A stretch of DNA of 64,000 nt from Bradyrhizobium sp. CCBAU 051011. Its GTDB lineage: Bacteria > Pseudomonadota > Alphaproteobacteria > Rhizobiales > Xanthobacteraceae. Under the pieces are notes generated by a model. The model saw only the letters and a list, made by a program, of their open reading frames with translations. It was not told the origin of the DNA and made no database searches. This document shows, in pieces, positions 52,039-61,230 of this stretch. The DNA is taken from NCBI RefSeq assembly GCF_009930815.1, contig NZ_CP022222.1, forward strand, positions 2,522,501 to 2,586,500, written 5' to 3'. A program made the position numbers and the translations under genes. Position 1 is the first letter of the stretch, and each line of letters starts with the position of its first letter.

Positions 52039-52080
52039 TTGACAATAAATGATCGGTTATATAACGTATTTGTTATATAG
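52039..52080 (+). promoter_or_regulatory. Promoter and operator of the arsR-type gene
   Basis: TTGACA at 52039-52044 is a perfect -35 box; TATAAC at 52060-52065 is the nearest -10. A perfect 8-base inverted repeat, TATATAAC (52058-52065) and GTTATATA (52072-52079), with a 6-base spacer, covers the -10. It lies about 20 bases before the ArsR start and fits an autoregulatory ArsR operator. The stretch is strikingly AT-rich for this genome. Confidence 0.75.
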
Positions 52081-52097
52081 TAGATTTGAGATGGACG

Positions 52098-52421
52098 ATG
52101 TCAAATCTCGATGCCGCCTTTTCCGCCCTGGCTGACCCAACTCGTCGCGCAATCCTGGCGCGTCTCGCGTTGGGCGAGGCCACCGTCATGGAGCTGGCCG
52201 AGCCGTTCGAGATGACGCAACCCGCCATCTCCCGACATCTCAAGGTGCTCGAGGGTGCAGGCCTCATCCTCCGCCGGGTCGAAGGCACGAAGCGGCCGTG
52301 CCGGCTGGCGCCGACGGCCGTTGCCGAGATCGACCAATGGCTCGGGATGCTGCGCCAGGCCCTGAGCGCGAACTACAACCGGTTGGACGACGTTCTGGCC
52401 GCCATGAAAACCGAAGAGTGA
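52098..52421 (+). CDS. ArsR-family transcriptional repressor (metal-independent, SRPBCC-linked type)
   Basis: A 107-residue winged-helix regulator: ALADPTRRAILARLALGEATVMELAEPFEMTQPAISRHLKVLEGAGLI is the ArsR DNA-binding core. There is no ELCVCDL-type metal-binding cysteine motif, so it is probably not a metal sensor. I prefer the ATG at 52098, next to the conserved N-terminus, over a TTG at 52086. It lies 11 bases before an AHSA1/SRPBCC gene, a pairing seen repeatedly in bacteria. An operator-like palindrome overlaps its promoter. Confidence 0.88.
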   Translation: MSNLDAAFSALADPTRRAILARLALGEATVMELAEPFEMTQPAISRHLKVLEGAGLILRRVEGTKRPCRLAPTAVAEIDQWLGMLRQALSANYNRLDDVLAAMKTEE

Positions 52422-52432
52422 AAGGCAGTCCG

Positions 52433-52912
52433 ATGAGCAAGTTGACGCTGAAGACCGAAGGCGACACCCACGTCGTTGTTACCAGGCATTTCGCCGCCAC
52501 GCCGGAGGCTGTTTATCGCGCGCACACCGAACCCGCGCTGATCCAGAAGTGGCTGCTAGGTCCGGAGGGCTGGACGATGCCGGTCTGCATCAACGAGGCG
52601 CGCCCCGGCGGCAAGATCCGGTACGAATGGAGCGACGGCAAGGGCGGCGGCTTCTATCTGACCGGAGAGTTTATCGAGACCGTGCCGTTCACCCGGCTCG
52701 TGCACGTCGAACGGATGCATCTGCCCGACCCGACACCGGACAATCATGTCGAAACGAATTTTGCCCCCGATGGCACCGGCACATTGATGACCATGCGAAT
52801 GACGCTGCCTGATGCTGCGACGCGCGCCGCGATGCTGGCGACCGGCATGGAAGATGGAATGGAAGCGAGCTACGCGCGGCTTGACGCACTATCTATCCCG
52901 GCGCGGCAATAA
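52433..52912 (+). CDS. SRPBCC (AHSA1-type) domain protein
   Basis: A 159-residue START-like fold protein. Characteristic parts are ATPEAVYRAHTEPALIQKWLLGPEGWTMP, PGGKIRYEWSDGKGGGFYLTGEF, and the C-terminal ATGMEDGMEASYARLD. The fold binds a hydrophobic ligand or acts as an Aha1-like accessory; the role is unknown. The longer frame from 52298 lies inside the arsR gene in another phase. It is cotranscribed with the ArsR gene. Confidence 0.88.
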   Translation: MSKLTLKTEGDTHVVVTRHFAATPEAVYRAHTEPALIQKWLLGPEGWTMPVCINEARPGGKIRYEWSDGKGGGFYLTGEFIETVPFTRLVHVERMHLPDPTPDNHVETNFAPDGTGTLMTMRMTLPDAATRAAMLATGMEDGMEASYARLDALSIPARQ

Positions 52913-52931
52913 CGAAACCGCGCGCGGACGG

Positions 52932-54488
52932 CTACTCCATCGCCGCGTGATCCGGCGCGACCGACTGTTCGCGTAAGGTGGCCTTGGTCGAGCCGATCAT
53001 GATGGCGAGCGGGATGGCGCAGGCGGTGAAGATCATCACGAGCTGGTAGTCGTGGGAGAACGCGATGATCTGCGCCTGCACCTTGACCATCATATCAGCC
53101 ATGGCGCGGCCCTTGTCTGTGGCGAGATCGATCATATCGCGCACGCCCGGCATCTGCAGGGCGTGATTGAACGGATTGATATTCTCCGACAGTACTGCGT
53201 AGGTGTAGCGCGTGCCCTGCGTCAGTTGCGCGATCACCAGCGAGATCCCGATCGAACTGGCGACATTGCGCATCAAGGTCAGCATCGAGGTGCCGTCGGT
53301 GCGCAGATGATTGGGAAGCGTCAGGAACGCCACCGTGGAAAGCGGCACGAACACCAGGCCGAAGCCAAAACCCTGGACCACGCTGATGATCACGATCTCG
53401 GTCGCGCCGGTCTGGTCGGTCCAACCCGTCATGTAGAACAGCGACAGGCAGGTGATGCCGAGGCCGGAGACGATCAGCGTTCGCGCCTCGATATGGTTCA
53501 TCATGCGGCCGACCAGCATCATCGCCACGAACGTGCCGCAGCCGCGGCTCGCCAGCAGAAGCCCGGCGGTGATGATGGGATAGCCGATCACATTCTGCAG
53601 GAACGGCGAGGAAAGGGCCATGGTGGAAAACAGCACCAGCCCCATCACGGCCATGAATACGCAACCGGCGACGAAATTCTTGTCCTTGAACAGCGCGAAC
53701 TGGATGAACGGATGTTGCGTCGTCAGCGAATGCGCCAGGAAATAATAGAAGCCGATGGCGGCGACGATGAATTCGGCGATGATCTCGTTGGACTCCAGCC
53801 AGCCGAGCTGCTCGCCGCGGTCGAGCGCGAGCTGCAGTGCGCCGATGGCGACCGCCAGTGCGGTGAAGCCGAACCAGTCGAACCGCAGCTCGAGGTCCTT
53901 CCTGGTCTCGTCCATGAAGATCACAAGGCCGAGCACGGTGATGACGCCGAACGGCAGGTTGACGAAGAACACCCAATGCCAGGAATAGGTCTCGGTCAGC
54001 CAGGCGCCGAGCGAGGGACCCATGATCGGCCCCATCATCACGCCCATGCCCCAGATCGCCATTGCTTTGGCGCGTTCGTGCAATGCGTAGGAATCGAGCA
54101 TCACCGCCTGGGACAGCGGCACCAGCGCTGCGCCGAACACGCCCTGCAGCAGGCGGAATACCACCATCTGGGTGATGTCCTGCGCCAGCCCGCACATCAC
54201 TGAGGCGACGGTGAAGCCGGCCGAGCAGACGATGAAGATGCGCTTGCGGCCGAAGCGGTTGGCGATCCACCCGACCGGCGCGGTCATGATCGCGGCGGCG
54301 ACGATGTAGGAGGTCAGGACCCAGTTGATCTGGTCCTGCGAGGCCGACAGCGTGCCCTGCATGTAGGGCAGCGCGACGTTGGCGATGGTCGTGTCCAGCG
54401 CCTGCATGATGGTCGCTGTCATAGCGCAGATCGTCACCATGTTCCGGCGCAGGCCGGGAACGGCAGCCGATGGTGCGCCCGTCGTCAT
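52932..54488 (-). CDS. emrB: MFS multidrug efflux transporter, EmrB/DHA2 family
   Basis: A 518-residue inner-membrane transporter with 14 predicted helices. DHA2 marks are ALDTTIANVALPYMQGTLSASQDQINWVLTSY in the first helices (motif D region) and the antiporter motif near GMGVMMGPIMGPSLGAWLTE. With the EmrA-type adaptor encoded just upstream it would pump hydrophobic drugs or phenolics across both membranes through an outer-membrane channel encoded elsewhere. Only 4 bases separate it from emrA. Confidence 0.92.
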   Translation of the reverse strand: MTTGAPSAAVPGLRRNMVTICAMTATIMQALDTTIANVALPYMQGTLSASQDQINWVLTSYIVAAAIMTAPVGWIANRFGRKRIFIVCSAGFTVASVMCGLAQDITQMVVFRLLQGVFGAALVPLSQAVMLDSYALHERAKAMAIWGMGVMMGPIMGPSLGAWLTETYSWHWVFFVNLPFGVITVLGLVIFMDETRKDLELRFDWFGFTALAVAIGALQLALDRGEQLGWLESNEIIAEFIVAAIGFYYFLAHSLTTQHPFIQFALFKDKNFVAGCVFMAVMGLVLFSTMALSSPFLQNVIGYPIITAGLLLASRGCGTFVAMMLVGRMMNHIEARTLIVSGLGITCLSLFYMTGWTDQTGATEIVIISVVQGFGFGLVFVPLSTVAFLTLPNHLRTDGTSMLTLMRNVASSIGISLVIAQLTQGTRYTYAVLSENINPFNHALQMPGVRDMIDLATDKGRAMADMMVKVQAQIIAFSHDYQLVMIFTACAIPLAIMIGSTKATLREQSVAPDHAAME

Positions 54489-54492
54489 GGCG

Positions 54493-55659
54493 TTATTCGG
54501 GGTCCTGGTTCGCCACCGCCGGCGACATGCCGAGCAGGGCGGGCAACGAACGGCGATGGTTGGTGTCGATCGTGGCGTAGACGCTCATGCCGGCCTTCAG
54601 CTTGCGGACGAACTTGTCGTTCTTGTCGAAATAGATCCGCACCGGCACGCGCTGCACCACCTTGACGAAGTTGCCTGACGCGTTCTGCGGCGGCAGGATC
54701 GCGAATTGCGCCCCGGTGCCGGGCGAGAGCGACCCGACCGTGCCCTTGAACGGGTGATTGGGGAACGCATCGACCTCGAGCTTAACGGACTGGCCGACCG
54801 CGACATGGGTGAAATCGGATTCCTTCGGGTTGGCGTCGACCCAGGGGTTCGACGTGTCGATGATGCTGAACACGGGTGTGCCAGCGGTAACGAAGCGGCC
54901 GAGCTGAATCTGCTCGACCTGGGTGGCGATACCGGCCATCGGCGCGCGCATCACGGTATGATCGAGATTGCGCTGGGCCTGGTCGAGCGCCGCCTTGGCC
55001 TGGGCATAGGGCGGGAATTCGCCGAGCGGCAGGTCTGGATTGCCGAGCAACTGCGCTTTTGCGGTCGCGATCTTCTGCTGCAGCAACTGATATTGCGCGC
55101 TCGCGGTAACAAGGGCGGTCGATGCATTGTCGAGGTCGAGCTGCGAGCCGAAATTATTCTTCACCAGCGCCGACTTGCGTTCGACGTCGCGCCGCTTCAG
55201 GTCCATGCCCTGCTGCGACAGCTCGCTCATCTGGCCGTAGATCTTGAGGTCGGCGATCAGATTATCGTAGGTGACGTTCGCCTGCGCGAGGTTGGCCTTG
55301 GCCTGCGCGACGGCGAGGCGGAACGGGACGGGATCGATCTCGAACAGCACGTCGCCCGGACCAACCTGCTGGCCCTCCTTCACCACGACCTTTTCGATCT
55401 TGCCGGAGATGTCGGGCGTGATCAGGACCTTTTGCGCACCGACATAGGCATCGTCGGTGGTCACGTAGCGGCCGCCGTTGAGATAGAACGTCACTCCGGC
55501 CACCAGCGCGACCAGCGGCAGCACGACGAGCAGCAGGAAGCGGCGATAGCGACGCAGGCCGGCCAACAGGCGGCGGCGCGGCTCGGCGGCAAGTTTGGTT
55601 CGCGGCGATGCCGGACTGTTCTTCAGCTCGGGCGGGAATTTGAGCACGGGATCAGCCAT
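54493..55659 (-). CDS. emrA: Membrane fusion adaptor, EmrA/HlyD family
   Basis: A 388-residue periplasmic adaptor: basic cytoplasmic tail, one transmembrane helix at about 38-60, lipoyl half-motifs (GRYVTTDDAYVGAQKVLITPDISGKIEKVVVKEGQQVGPGDVLFEID), a coiled-coil hairpin at about 115-220, and a beta-barrel domain. It links EmrB to an outer-membrane channel. Its start overlaps the marR stop by 8 bases and its stop lies 4 bases before emrB. Confidence 0.92.
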   Translation of the reverse strand: MADPVLKFPPELKNSPASPRTKLAAEPRRRLLAGLRRYRRFLLLVVLPLVALVAGVTFYLNGGRYVTTDDAYVGAQKVLITPDISGKIEKVVVKEGQQVGPGDVLFEIDPVPFRLAVAQAKANLAQANVTYDNLIADLKIYGQMSELSQQGMDLKRRDVERKSALVKNNFGSQLDLDNASTALVTASAQYQLLQQKIATAKAQLLGNPDLPLGEFPPYAQAKAALDQAQRNLDHTVMRAPMAGIATQVEQIQLGRFVTAGTPVFSIIDTSNPWVDANPKESDFTHVAVGQSVKLEVDAFPNHPFKGTVGSLSPGTGAQFAILPPQNASGNFVKVVQRVPVRIYFDKNDKFVRKLKAGMSVYATIDTNHRRSLPALLGMSPAVANQDPE

Positions 55660-56131
55660 AACGCTGCTCCTTTCGTGGAGATTCGTTCGCAGGATTCTGG
55701 ATCGCGTTGCGAACGTTCTCCTTGATCAGGTCGAGTTGGTCGAGCAGGCGGTGCGCATCGGCAGGGTTGATGCCATCGAGCGCGGTCGCCGTCAGTTCGG
55801 AGCGCAGCCCGGCAAGCTTGCCGAGTAACGGACGCGCGGCCTTGCGCAGATAGAGACGGTTGACGCGGCGGTCGTTCTCGTCACCGCGGCGCTCAATCCA
55901 GCCATTGTCGCAGAGCTTGTCGATCAGCCGCGTCAGCGTGATCGGCTGCATCTCCATCTGTTCGGCGAGTTCTGATTGCTTCAGGCCCTCGGTCCGTTCG
56001 ACCTTGGCCAGAACAGCCCATTGCGCGCGGGTGATGCCGTAGCGCGCCGCCTGCCGGTCAGCATAGGCGCGCATCATCCGCTGCACCTCGCCGAGCGTAA
56101 ACAGGAAATTCATGTCCACCGAACCGCGCAT
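55652..56131 (-). CDS. MarR-family regulator of the emrAB operon
   Basis: A 159-residue MarR-type regulator with the winged helix-turn-helix LKQSELAEQMEMQPITLTRLIDKLCDNGWIERRGDENDRRVNRLYL. Such repressors release DNA on binding phenolic or other aromatic compounds. It is the first gene of marR-emrA-emrB and is translationally linked to emrA. GGAGG precedes the ATG at 56131; an ATG six codons on is possible. A palindromic operator lies about 30 bases upstream. Confidence 0.9.
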   Translation of the reverse strand: MRGSVDMNFLFTLGEVQRMMRAYADRQAARYGITRAQWAVLAKVERTEGLKQSELAEQMEMQPITLTRLIDKLCDNGWIERRGDENDRRVNRLYLRKAARPLLGKLAGLRSELTATALDGINPADAHRLLDQLDLIKENVRNAIQNPANESPRKEQRYG

Positions 56132-56160
56132 CGCCCTCAGCCTCCTAAGCTAGCGATATA

Positions 56161-56174
56161 ATAAGCTTGCTTAT
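56161..56174 (-). promoter_or_regulatory. MarR-type operator palindrome
   Basis: ATAAGC, TT, GCTTAT form a perfect 14-base inverted repeat in a short AT-rich segment just upstream of the marR gene. Read on the minus strand it is followed by TTATTATAT, a likely -10 region. Position and symmetry fit autorepression by the MarR protein. Confidence 0.65.
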
Positions 56175-56285
56175 GAATTCCGCATGCCGAGTTAACAATG
56201 GCCTGATCCGCTTCCAGCACATGGCTGGGAACCAGCGGAAGCCGGGCTTTGGGATTGGCCGTCAGAAGTGCTACAAAAGGTTGAG

Positions 56286-56771
56286 ATGAGCCTGACAAAG
56301 CCAACGTTTCCCGCGCCCGATCACGATCACGGCCGCTGCACTGCGGAAGCGATCGCCCATGCCGAACAGGTTTGCGCGCGCCGGGCACAGAAATTCACGC
56401 CGATCCGGCGCCAGGTGCTGCAGGCGCTATTGTCGAGCCACCGCCCGCTCGGCGCCTATGAGGTGATCGACGAACTCGCCAAATCGATGCCGCGCCCGGC
56501 GCCGATCACGGTGTACCGCGCGCTCGATTTTCTGATGGAAAACGGCCTCGTCCACCGCATCGAAAGCCGCAACGCGTTCCTCGCCTGTGCGCATGACCAT
56601 GACGAGACCTCGATGGTAGCATTCTTGATCTGCGAGCTCTGCGGCTCCGTCGGTGAAATTCCAGCGGCCCCGGTCGCGCAAAGCGTCAACGCGGCGGCGC
56701 GCGCCTCGGGTTTCGCGCCAAAGCTCTCCGTCGTCGAGATCGCCGGCACCTGCGCCCATTGCCAGAAATAA
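56286..56771 (+). CDS. zur: Zinc uptake regulator Zur (Fur family)
   Basis: A 161-residue Fur-family repressor. The recognition region is FTPIRRQVLQALLSSHRPLGAYEVIDEL followed by PITVYRALDFL. Structural zinc cysteines are C116, C119, C156 and C159. H90, C101 and the DHDHD-adjacent H103/H105 correspond to the regulatory zinc site of Zur, and the FLACAHDHD stretch sets it apart from Fur. AAAAGG precedes the ATG at 56286. It normally represses zinc importers when zinc is plentiful. It is divergent from marR and 32 bases upstream of an EamA permease gene. Confidence 0.88.
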   Translation: MSLTKPTFPAPDHDHGRCTAEAIAHAEQVCARRAQKFTPIRRQVLQALLSSHRPLGAYEVIDELAKSMPRPAPITVYRALDFLMENGLVHRIESRNAFLACAHDHDETSMVAFLICELCGSVGEIPAAPVAQSVNAAARASGFAPKLSVVEIAGTCAHCQK

Positions 56772-56803
56772 AGAACACGGCGCCAAGCCGGTCACGAGGA
56801 TAA

Positions 56804-57742
56804 ATGTCGTCCAAGCCATTAGAACCTTCCGCCGGGCGTGCGCTCACCCCGGGCGCCATCGCCTTGATGCTGATGCTGTGCCTGAGCTGGGGGTTCAACC
56901 AGATCGCGGTGAAGCTTGCGCTGCCCGATGTCCCGCCGATGCTGCAGGCCTTGATACGTTCCGCCGGTGCGCTGCCGGTGATGCTGTTCGCCGGATGGCT
57001 GCGTGGCGTGAAATTCTTCGAGCGCGACGGTTCGCTGGGCCCCGGCCTGCTGGCCGGCACGCTGTTCGGAATCGAGTTCGTGCTGATCTTCACCGGGCTG
57101 GTGTTTACCTCAGCATCGCGCGCGGCGGTGTTTCTCTACACCGCACCGTTCTTCGTTGCGCTCGGCTCCTACCAGTTTCTCGGCGAGCGTTTGAGCATGC
57201 TGCAATGGAGCGGGCTGGGCCTCAGTTTTGCGGGCGTAGCGCTGGCGATCGGCGTGCCGCAGGCCAACGTCGACGCGAAAGTATTGCTGGGCGATTTGCT
57301 GGTGGTCGGCGGCGGCGCGCTATGGGGCGCGACCACGCTGATCGCCAAGGGCACTAAGCTTCGGAACGCCGCGCCGGAAAAAGCGCTCGGCTACCAGGTC
57401 GCGGTGTCGATCCCGATCCTGGGCGCCGCGTCGCTCCTGTTCGGCGAAAAGATCACCCACATGCCGAGCGCGCTGTCGATCTCGCTGCTGGCCTATCAGG
57501 CGATCTGGGTAGTTGGCTGCACCTTCGTGCTGTGGTTTGCGCTGGTGAAGACCTACTCGGCGAGCAAGCTCTCGTCGTTCACCTTCTTTACGCCATTGTT
57601 CGGCGTCGTCGCCGCCTATTTCATCCTGCACGATACGCTGACGATTGCGTTCGGCGTCGCGGCGCTGCTGGTCATCGCGGGGCTTTATCTCGTGAACAAG
57701 CCGGATCCGAAGGTGGTGCCGGATCCGAACGTGCCGGCGTAG
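56804..57742 (+). CDS. EamA/DMT-family permease (downstream of zur)
   Basis: A 312-residue protein with ten predicted helices in two EamA repeats. Marks are LMLCLSWGFNQIAVKLALPDVPPMLQALIRSAGALPVM at the start and VFTSASRAAVFLYTAPFFVALGSYQFLGERLS in the first repeat. It follows zur by 32 bases and is probably cotranscribed with it. No histidine-rich metal-binding loop is visible, so transport of zinc is not supported by the sequence. Confidence 0.88.
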   Translation: MSSKPLEPSAGRALTPGAIALMLMLCLSWGFNQIAVKLALPDVPPMLQALIRSAGALPVMLFAGWLRGVKFFERDGSLGPGLLAGTLFGIEFVLIFTGLVFTSASRAAVFLYTAPFFVALGSYQFLGERLSMLQWSGLGLSFAGVALAIGVPQANVDAKVLLGDLLVVGGGALWGATTLIAKGTKLRNAAPEKALGYQVAVSIPILGAASLLFGEKITHMPSALSISLLAYQAIWVVGCTFVLWFALVKTYSASKLSSFTFFTPLFGVVAAYFILHDTLTIAFGVAALLVIAGLYLVNKPDPKVVPDPNVPA

Positions 57743-57776
57743 CCGTTGTCGTATCGAACGCCTCTCGGGATTTTCG

Positions 57777-58440
57777 CTAGACGTTACGGAGAATTGTTTG
57801 AGCCCGTTCAAGAGCTGTATTTGCGATCGATTTGTATGGGTCCTTGATTGCCATGTCGGCAATCGCGCCATTGACAAAGTCGGGGTTCAGCTTGTCTAGA
57901 GTAAGGAGTGTCCTTGCTACCTTGTCCCGGTAGGAACGCAAACGCTTCAACAATCGCGTCTGTATGCTTCTCCGCCGCCGCCGCGATATCGAAAATATCG
58001 CGCGGTCTTATGCTCGCTCCTCGATGGTAGATTTTCTTGGTGATTATTTCTGGGACATTTTCCAGTTCGACGGATTCACCTTCAATTGTGCGTCGGATTG
58101 TCGGCGACGACGTCATTGAGGAACCGACGATGAAGTCGATTTGGCCAATGTCTTTGAAAGCCAGTTTCAAGAATCTTGTGCCGTCTCCTTCGTACTCGGT
58201 CGGGGCAACCTCGAGTTTGAAGTCGCGTTTTTGGGGATCGAGGAGTGGCAGGAGCTGAGGATCGGGCAGAAAGATATCTATGTCATGACTCTCGCGGTGA
58301 TCAATTTGCAGCATCATTGCCGTGCCGCCACCGAACGTCCAATGAGTGATGACGGCCTGCTCGGCATTTGCCTGACGGATAACGGCGCAAGCTATCCGGA
58401 ATAGCTGCGCCCAGTCAGGCGAATGTTTGGGTGCGCTCAC
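57777..58440 (-). pseudogene. AbiEii-type nucleotidyltransferase, frameshifted
   Basis: The N-terminal three quarters reads as a nucleotidyltransferase of the AbiEii/AbiGii toxin class: FGGGTAMML, then SHDIDIFLPD, the usual GG(G)T...DxD active site. After IVEA the open frame continues into an unlikely tail. Skipping one base in the AAA run at 57940-57942 gives a natural continuation, LRSYRDKVARTLLTLDKLNP and further, to a stop at 57777-57779, about 220 residues in all. So the gene carries a one-base insertion near its end. The active-site part is intact. It overlaps the upstream small gene by 4 bases (ATGA). Confidence 0.75.
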
Positions 58441-58697
58441 GCGGCGAGCGGATAGGACTCGCCAGAATAAATGGCAAAGGCCTTGGCTGCGGTTGCAAGC
58501 TGTTGCTCGGTAATATTGTAAGAGCAGGCAAACTCGATTTGCAGCTCTGGACTGACTTCGCCAAAAAACGAAGACATATGCCCGGGTGCTGCTTTAGCGG
58601 CTTCAGGATGAAGGAGACAATAGGCAAGCGCCTGCGCGTCCAGCTGTTTGCTGTACGGCGCATTGACAGTAGTTAACACCAGAGCGGCGCTCGTCAT
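58437..58697 (-). CDS. Small partner protein of the AbiEii-type nucleotidyltransferase
   Basis: An 86-residue acidic-to-neutral, mainly helical protein (TSAALVLTTVNAPYSKQLDAQALAY is at the N-terminus; QLATAAKAFAIYSGESYPLAA at the end). AGGTGA lies 6 bases before the ATG at 58695-58697. Its stop overlaps the nucleotidyltransferase start, an arrangement typical of toxin-antitoxin operons with the antitoxin first. I do not recognise its family; it lacks the winged-helix of AbiEi antitoxins, so its role as an antitoxin is inference from position. Confidence 0.65.
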   Translation of the reverse strand: MTSAALVLTTVNAPYSKQLDAQALAYCLLHPEAAKAAPGHMSSFFGEVSPELQIEFACSYNITEQQLATAAKAFAIYSGESYPLAA

Positions 58698-58784
58698 CTT
58701 TATCACCTAGAGCTATTAGATTGGTCCGGTGGTACCCCTTGTCAACGGAATTAAGGCGCATTCCGTCAACGAACCTTAAACGAT

Positions 58785-59660
58785 TTACCCCGTCTCGATC
58801 GGCAAGGATGCATCCTTGGCCCATTCGCCCATCGAGCCGTCGTAGAGGGTGAGGTTTCCGTAGCCGAGCCGGTGCAGCAGGAACAGGTCGACGGTGGCCG
58901 AGATGCCGCCGCCGCAATAGGCGACGACACGCTTGTCCTTGGTGATGCCCTGCGCCTTGAACTTGGCTTCGGCTTCCGCGAGCGGCACGAAGGCCTTGGT
59001 CTTGGGATCGAGCAGTGTCGCGGCCGAGACGTTGCAACTGCCGGGCACGCGGCCGGGCCGGCCATAGCGGCTGGGCTCCAGTCCCCTGTGAAACTGCGGG
59101 CCGAGGGCGTTGACGACGACGGTGTTGCGTTCGGCGGTGGCGGCCAGCGTCTGATGCTTGTCGATGAAAAATCCGTCCTTCGGTTCGGCGACGAACGTCG
59201 CCGGTGGATACCCCTTCGCAGGCCCGGTTTCGAGCGGACGTCCCTCGAACTTCCATTTGTCGAGCCCGCCGTCGAGCACAGATACCGTCTCGAAGCCCAG
59301 CGACGTGAGCATCCACCAGAACCGCGTCGCCCACATCGGGGTGCCGATGCTGTACAGCACCACCCGGCTGTCATTGGATACGCCATGACGTCCGAACGCG
59401 GCCTCGAGCTGCGCCACCTCCGGCATCATGAAGCGAAGCTCGGTAGCGGCATCGGAGAACTCGCCCTGCAGATCGAGAAAGTCCGCGCCCGGAATGTGGC
59501 CGGCTTCGAAGCTGTGCCGCCCGGGCACGGTGAGATAGGGCTGGCTGGAGCCTTCGGGTGCGGGTTCTAGGTAGGTGGTGCAGTCGAACAGGCGCAAAAT
59601 GGGCTGATCCAGGAGATCAGCGAGTTCCGCCGTAGAGATGAGCCCGTTATGCCCCGACAT
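58785..59660 (-). CDS. sseA: 3-mercaptopyruvate/thiosulfate sulfurtransferase
   Basis: A 291-residue protein with two rhodanese domains. The first (about 10-140) has WSTRFWWMLTS-like structure without a catalytic Cys. The second carries C249 in VVAYCGGGISAT. The CGGGxSA loop is closer to mercaptopyruvate sulfurtransferases (CGSGVTA) than to thiosulfate enzymes (CRxGxT). GGGAGG precedes the ATG at 59658-59660; the open frame extends upstream to 59702. It handles sulfur transfer from cysteine breakdown. It is divergent from ispG. Confidence 0.88.
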   Translation of the reverse strand: MSGHNGLISTAELADLLDQPILRLFDCTTYLEPAPEGSSQPYLTVPGRHSFEAGHIPGADFLDLQGEFSDAATELRFMMPEVAQLEAAFGRHGVSNDSRVVLYSIGTPMWATRFWWMLTSLGFETVSVLDGGLDKWKFEGRPLETGPAKGYPPATFVAEPKDGFFIDKHQTLAATAERNTVVVNALGPQFHRGLEPSRYGRPGRVPGSCNVSAATLLDPKTKAFVPLAEAEAKFKAQGITKDKRVVAYCGGGISATVDLFLLHRLGYGNLTLYDGSMGEWAKDASLPIETG

Positions 59661-59925
59661 TGATGGCCTCCCGTTATTTTGGGCCAATGCTAAAGCCCGC
59701 ATCGGGCCATGAAAAGGCGGCCGGGAAGTGCGCTCGCCCTTTCAATTCGGCGATTCCTGTCCAATATAGCGGTTAACGGAAGCCGCGGTATTTTCGCCCG
59801 GCTTCCGGCGCCGTTAACGGAATAAGCTGTTGAATATACAATGCAAAATCCGAAGAGTGACGGGGCGCACAGACCTTTCGCCACCCCCTTGGTGATTGTC
59901 ACCAAAACCTGATATTCGAGGCCCC

Positions 59926-61209
59926 ATGAACAAGCCCGAAATAATCCCGCAAGACGACGTCGCAGGCCCCAGGGCCCGGCACAAAACCACCCAGGTCATG
60001 GTCGGCAATGTTGCCGTCGGCGGGGGTGCGCCGATCGTCGTGCAGTCGATGACCAACACCGACACCGCCGATATCGAAGGTACGATTGCGCAGGTAGCGG
60101 CGCTGACCCGCGCCGGCTCCGAAATGGTTCGCATCACCGTTGATCGCGAGGAGGCGGCTGCCGCCGTTCCGCATATCCGTGACGGCCTGCGCAAGCGCGG
60201 CATCACCACGCCCCTGATCGGCGACTTCCACTATATCGGCCACAAGCTACTCGCCGAATACCCTGATTGCGCCGAGGCGCTCGACAAATACCGCATCAAT
60301 CCCGGCAATGTCGGCTTCAAGAACAAGCGCGACACGCAGTTCGCCGACATCATCGAGATTGCCAACAAGAACAACAAGCCGGTCCGCATCGGCGCCAATT
60401 GGGGCTCGCTCGACCAGGAACTGCTGACCAAGCTGATGGACGAGAATACGGCCTCGCCGAACCCGCGCGATGCGCGCGCTGTGACCCGCGAGGCCATGGT
60501 GCAGTCAGCGCTGTTGTCGGCCGCCCGCGCCCAAGAGCTCGGCATGCCCAAGAACCGCATGATCCTGTCGGCGAAAGTTTCCGCCGTGCAGGACCTGATC
60601 GCGGTCTATCAGACGCTCGCCTCGCGTTCCGACTACGCCATCCATCTCGGCCTCACTGAAGCCGGCATGGGATCGAAGGGCATCGTCGCCTCGTCGGCTG
60701 CGCTCGGCATCCTGCTTCAGGACGGCATCGGCGATACCATCCGTATCTCGCTGACGCCCGAGCCCGGCGGCGATCGTACCCTTGAGGTGCAGGTCGCGCA
60801 GGAACTGTTGCAGACCATGGGCTTCCGCACCTTCGTGCCGCTGGTCGCGGCATGCCCGGGCTGCGGCCGCACCACCTCCACCACGTTCCAGGAGCTGGCG
60901 CGCTCGATCCAGGATTTCATCCGCGACGAGATGCCGACCTGGAAGACGCAATATCCCGGCGTCGAGCAGCTCAACGTCGCTGTGATGGGCTGCATCGTCA
61001 ACGGCCCCGGCGAATCCAAGCACGCCAATATCGGCATCTCCCTGCCCGGCACCGGCGAAGCGCCGGCGGCTCCCGTGTTCGTCGACGGCAAGAAGTTCCG
61101 CACCCTGCGTGGGCCGACGATTGCCGCCGACTTCAAGGCGCTGGTGATCGATTATATCGATCAGCGTTATGGCAGTGGTGCCAAGGCGCCGGTGACCGCG
61201 GCGGAATAA
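59926..61209 (+). CDS. ispG: 4-hydroxy-3-methylbut-2-en-1-yl diphosphate synthase
   Basis: A 427-residue MEP-pathway enzyme (GcpE), making HMBPP for isoprenoids. The N-terminal TIM barrel opens with [24 protein letters not shown]. The C-terminal [4Fe-4S] site has CPGCGR and [16 protein letters not shown] site lies 5 bases before the ATG at 59926; a TTG at 59896 is less likely. It is followed by a dispersed repeat. Confidence 0.96.
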   Translation: MNKPEIIPQDDVAGPRARHKTTQVMVGNVAVGGGAPIVVQSMTNTDTADIEGTIAQVAALTRAGSEMVRITVDREEAAAAVPHIRDGLRKRGITTPLIGDFHYIGHKLLAEYPDCAEALDKYRINPGNVGFKNKRDTQFADIIEIANKNNKPVRIGANWGSLDQELLTKLMDENTASPNPRDARAVTREAMVQSALLSAARAQELGMPKNRMILSAKVSAVQDLIAVYQTLASRSDYAIHLGLTEAGMGSKGIVASSAALGILLQDGIGDTIRISLTPEPGGDRTLEVQVAQELLQTMGFRTFVPLVAACPGCGRTTSTTFQELARSIQDFIRDEMPTWKTQYPGVEQLNVAVMGCIVNGPGESKHANIGISLPGTGEAPAAPVFVDGKKFRTLRGPTIAADFKALVIDYIDQRYGSGAKAPVTAAE

Positions 61210-61230
61210 CGCCCGCCAAACAGCTGCATT

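Noticed and set aside
53052..54203. 383-residue open frame on the plus strand
   Set aside because: Antisense to emrB, with the His/Gln/Asp-rich composition typical of shadow frames.
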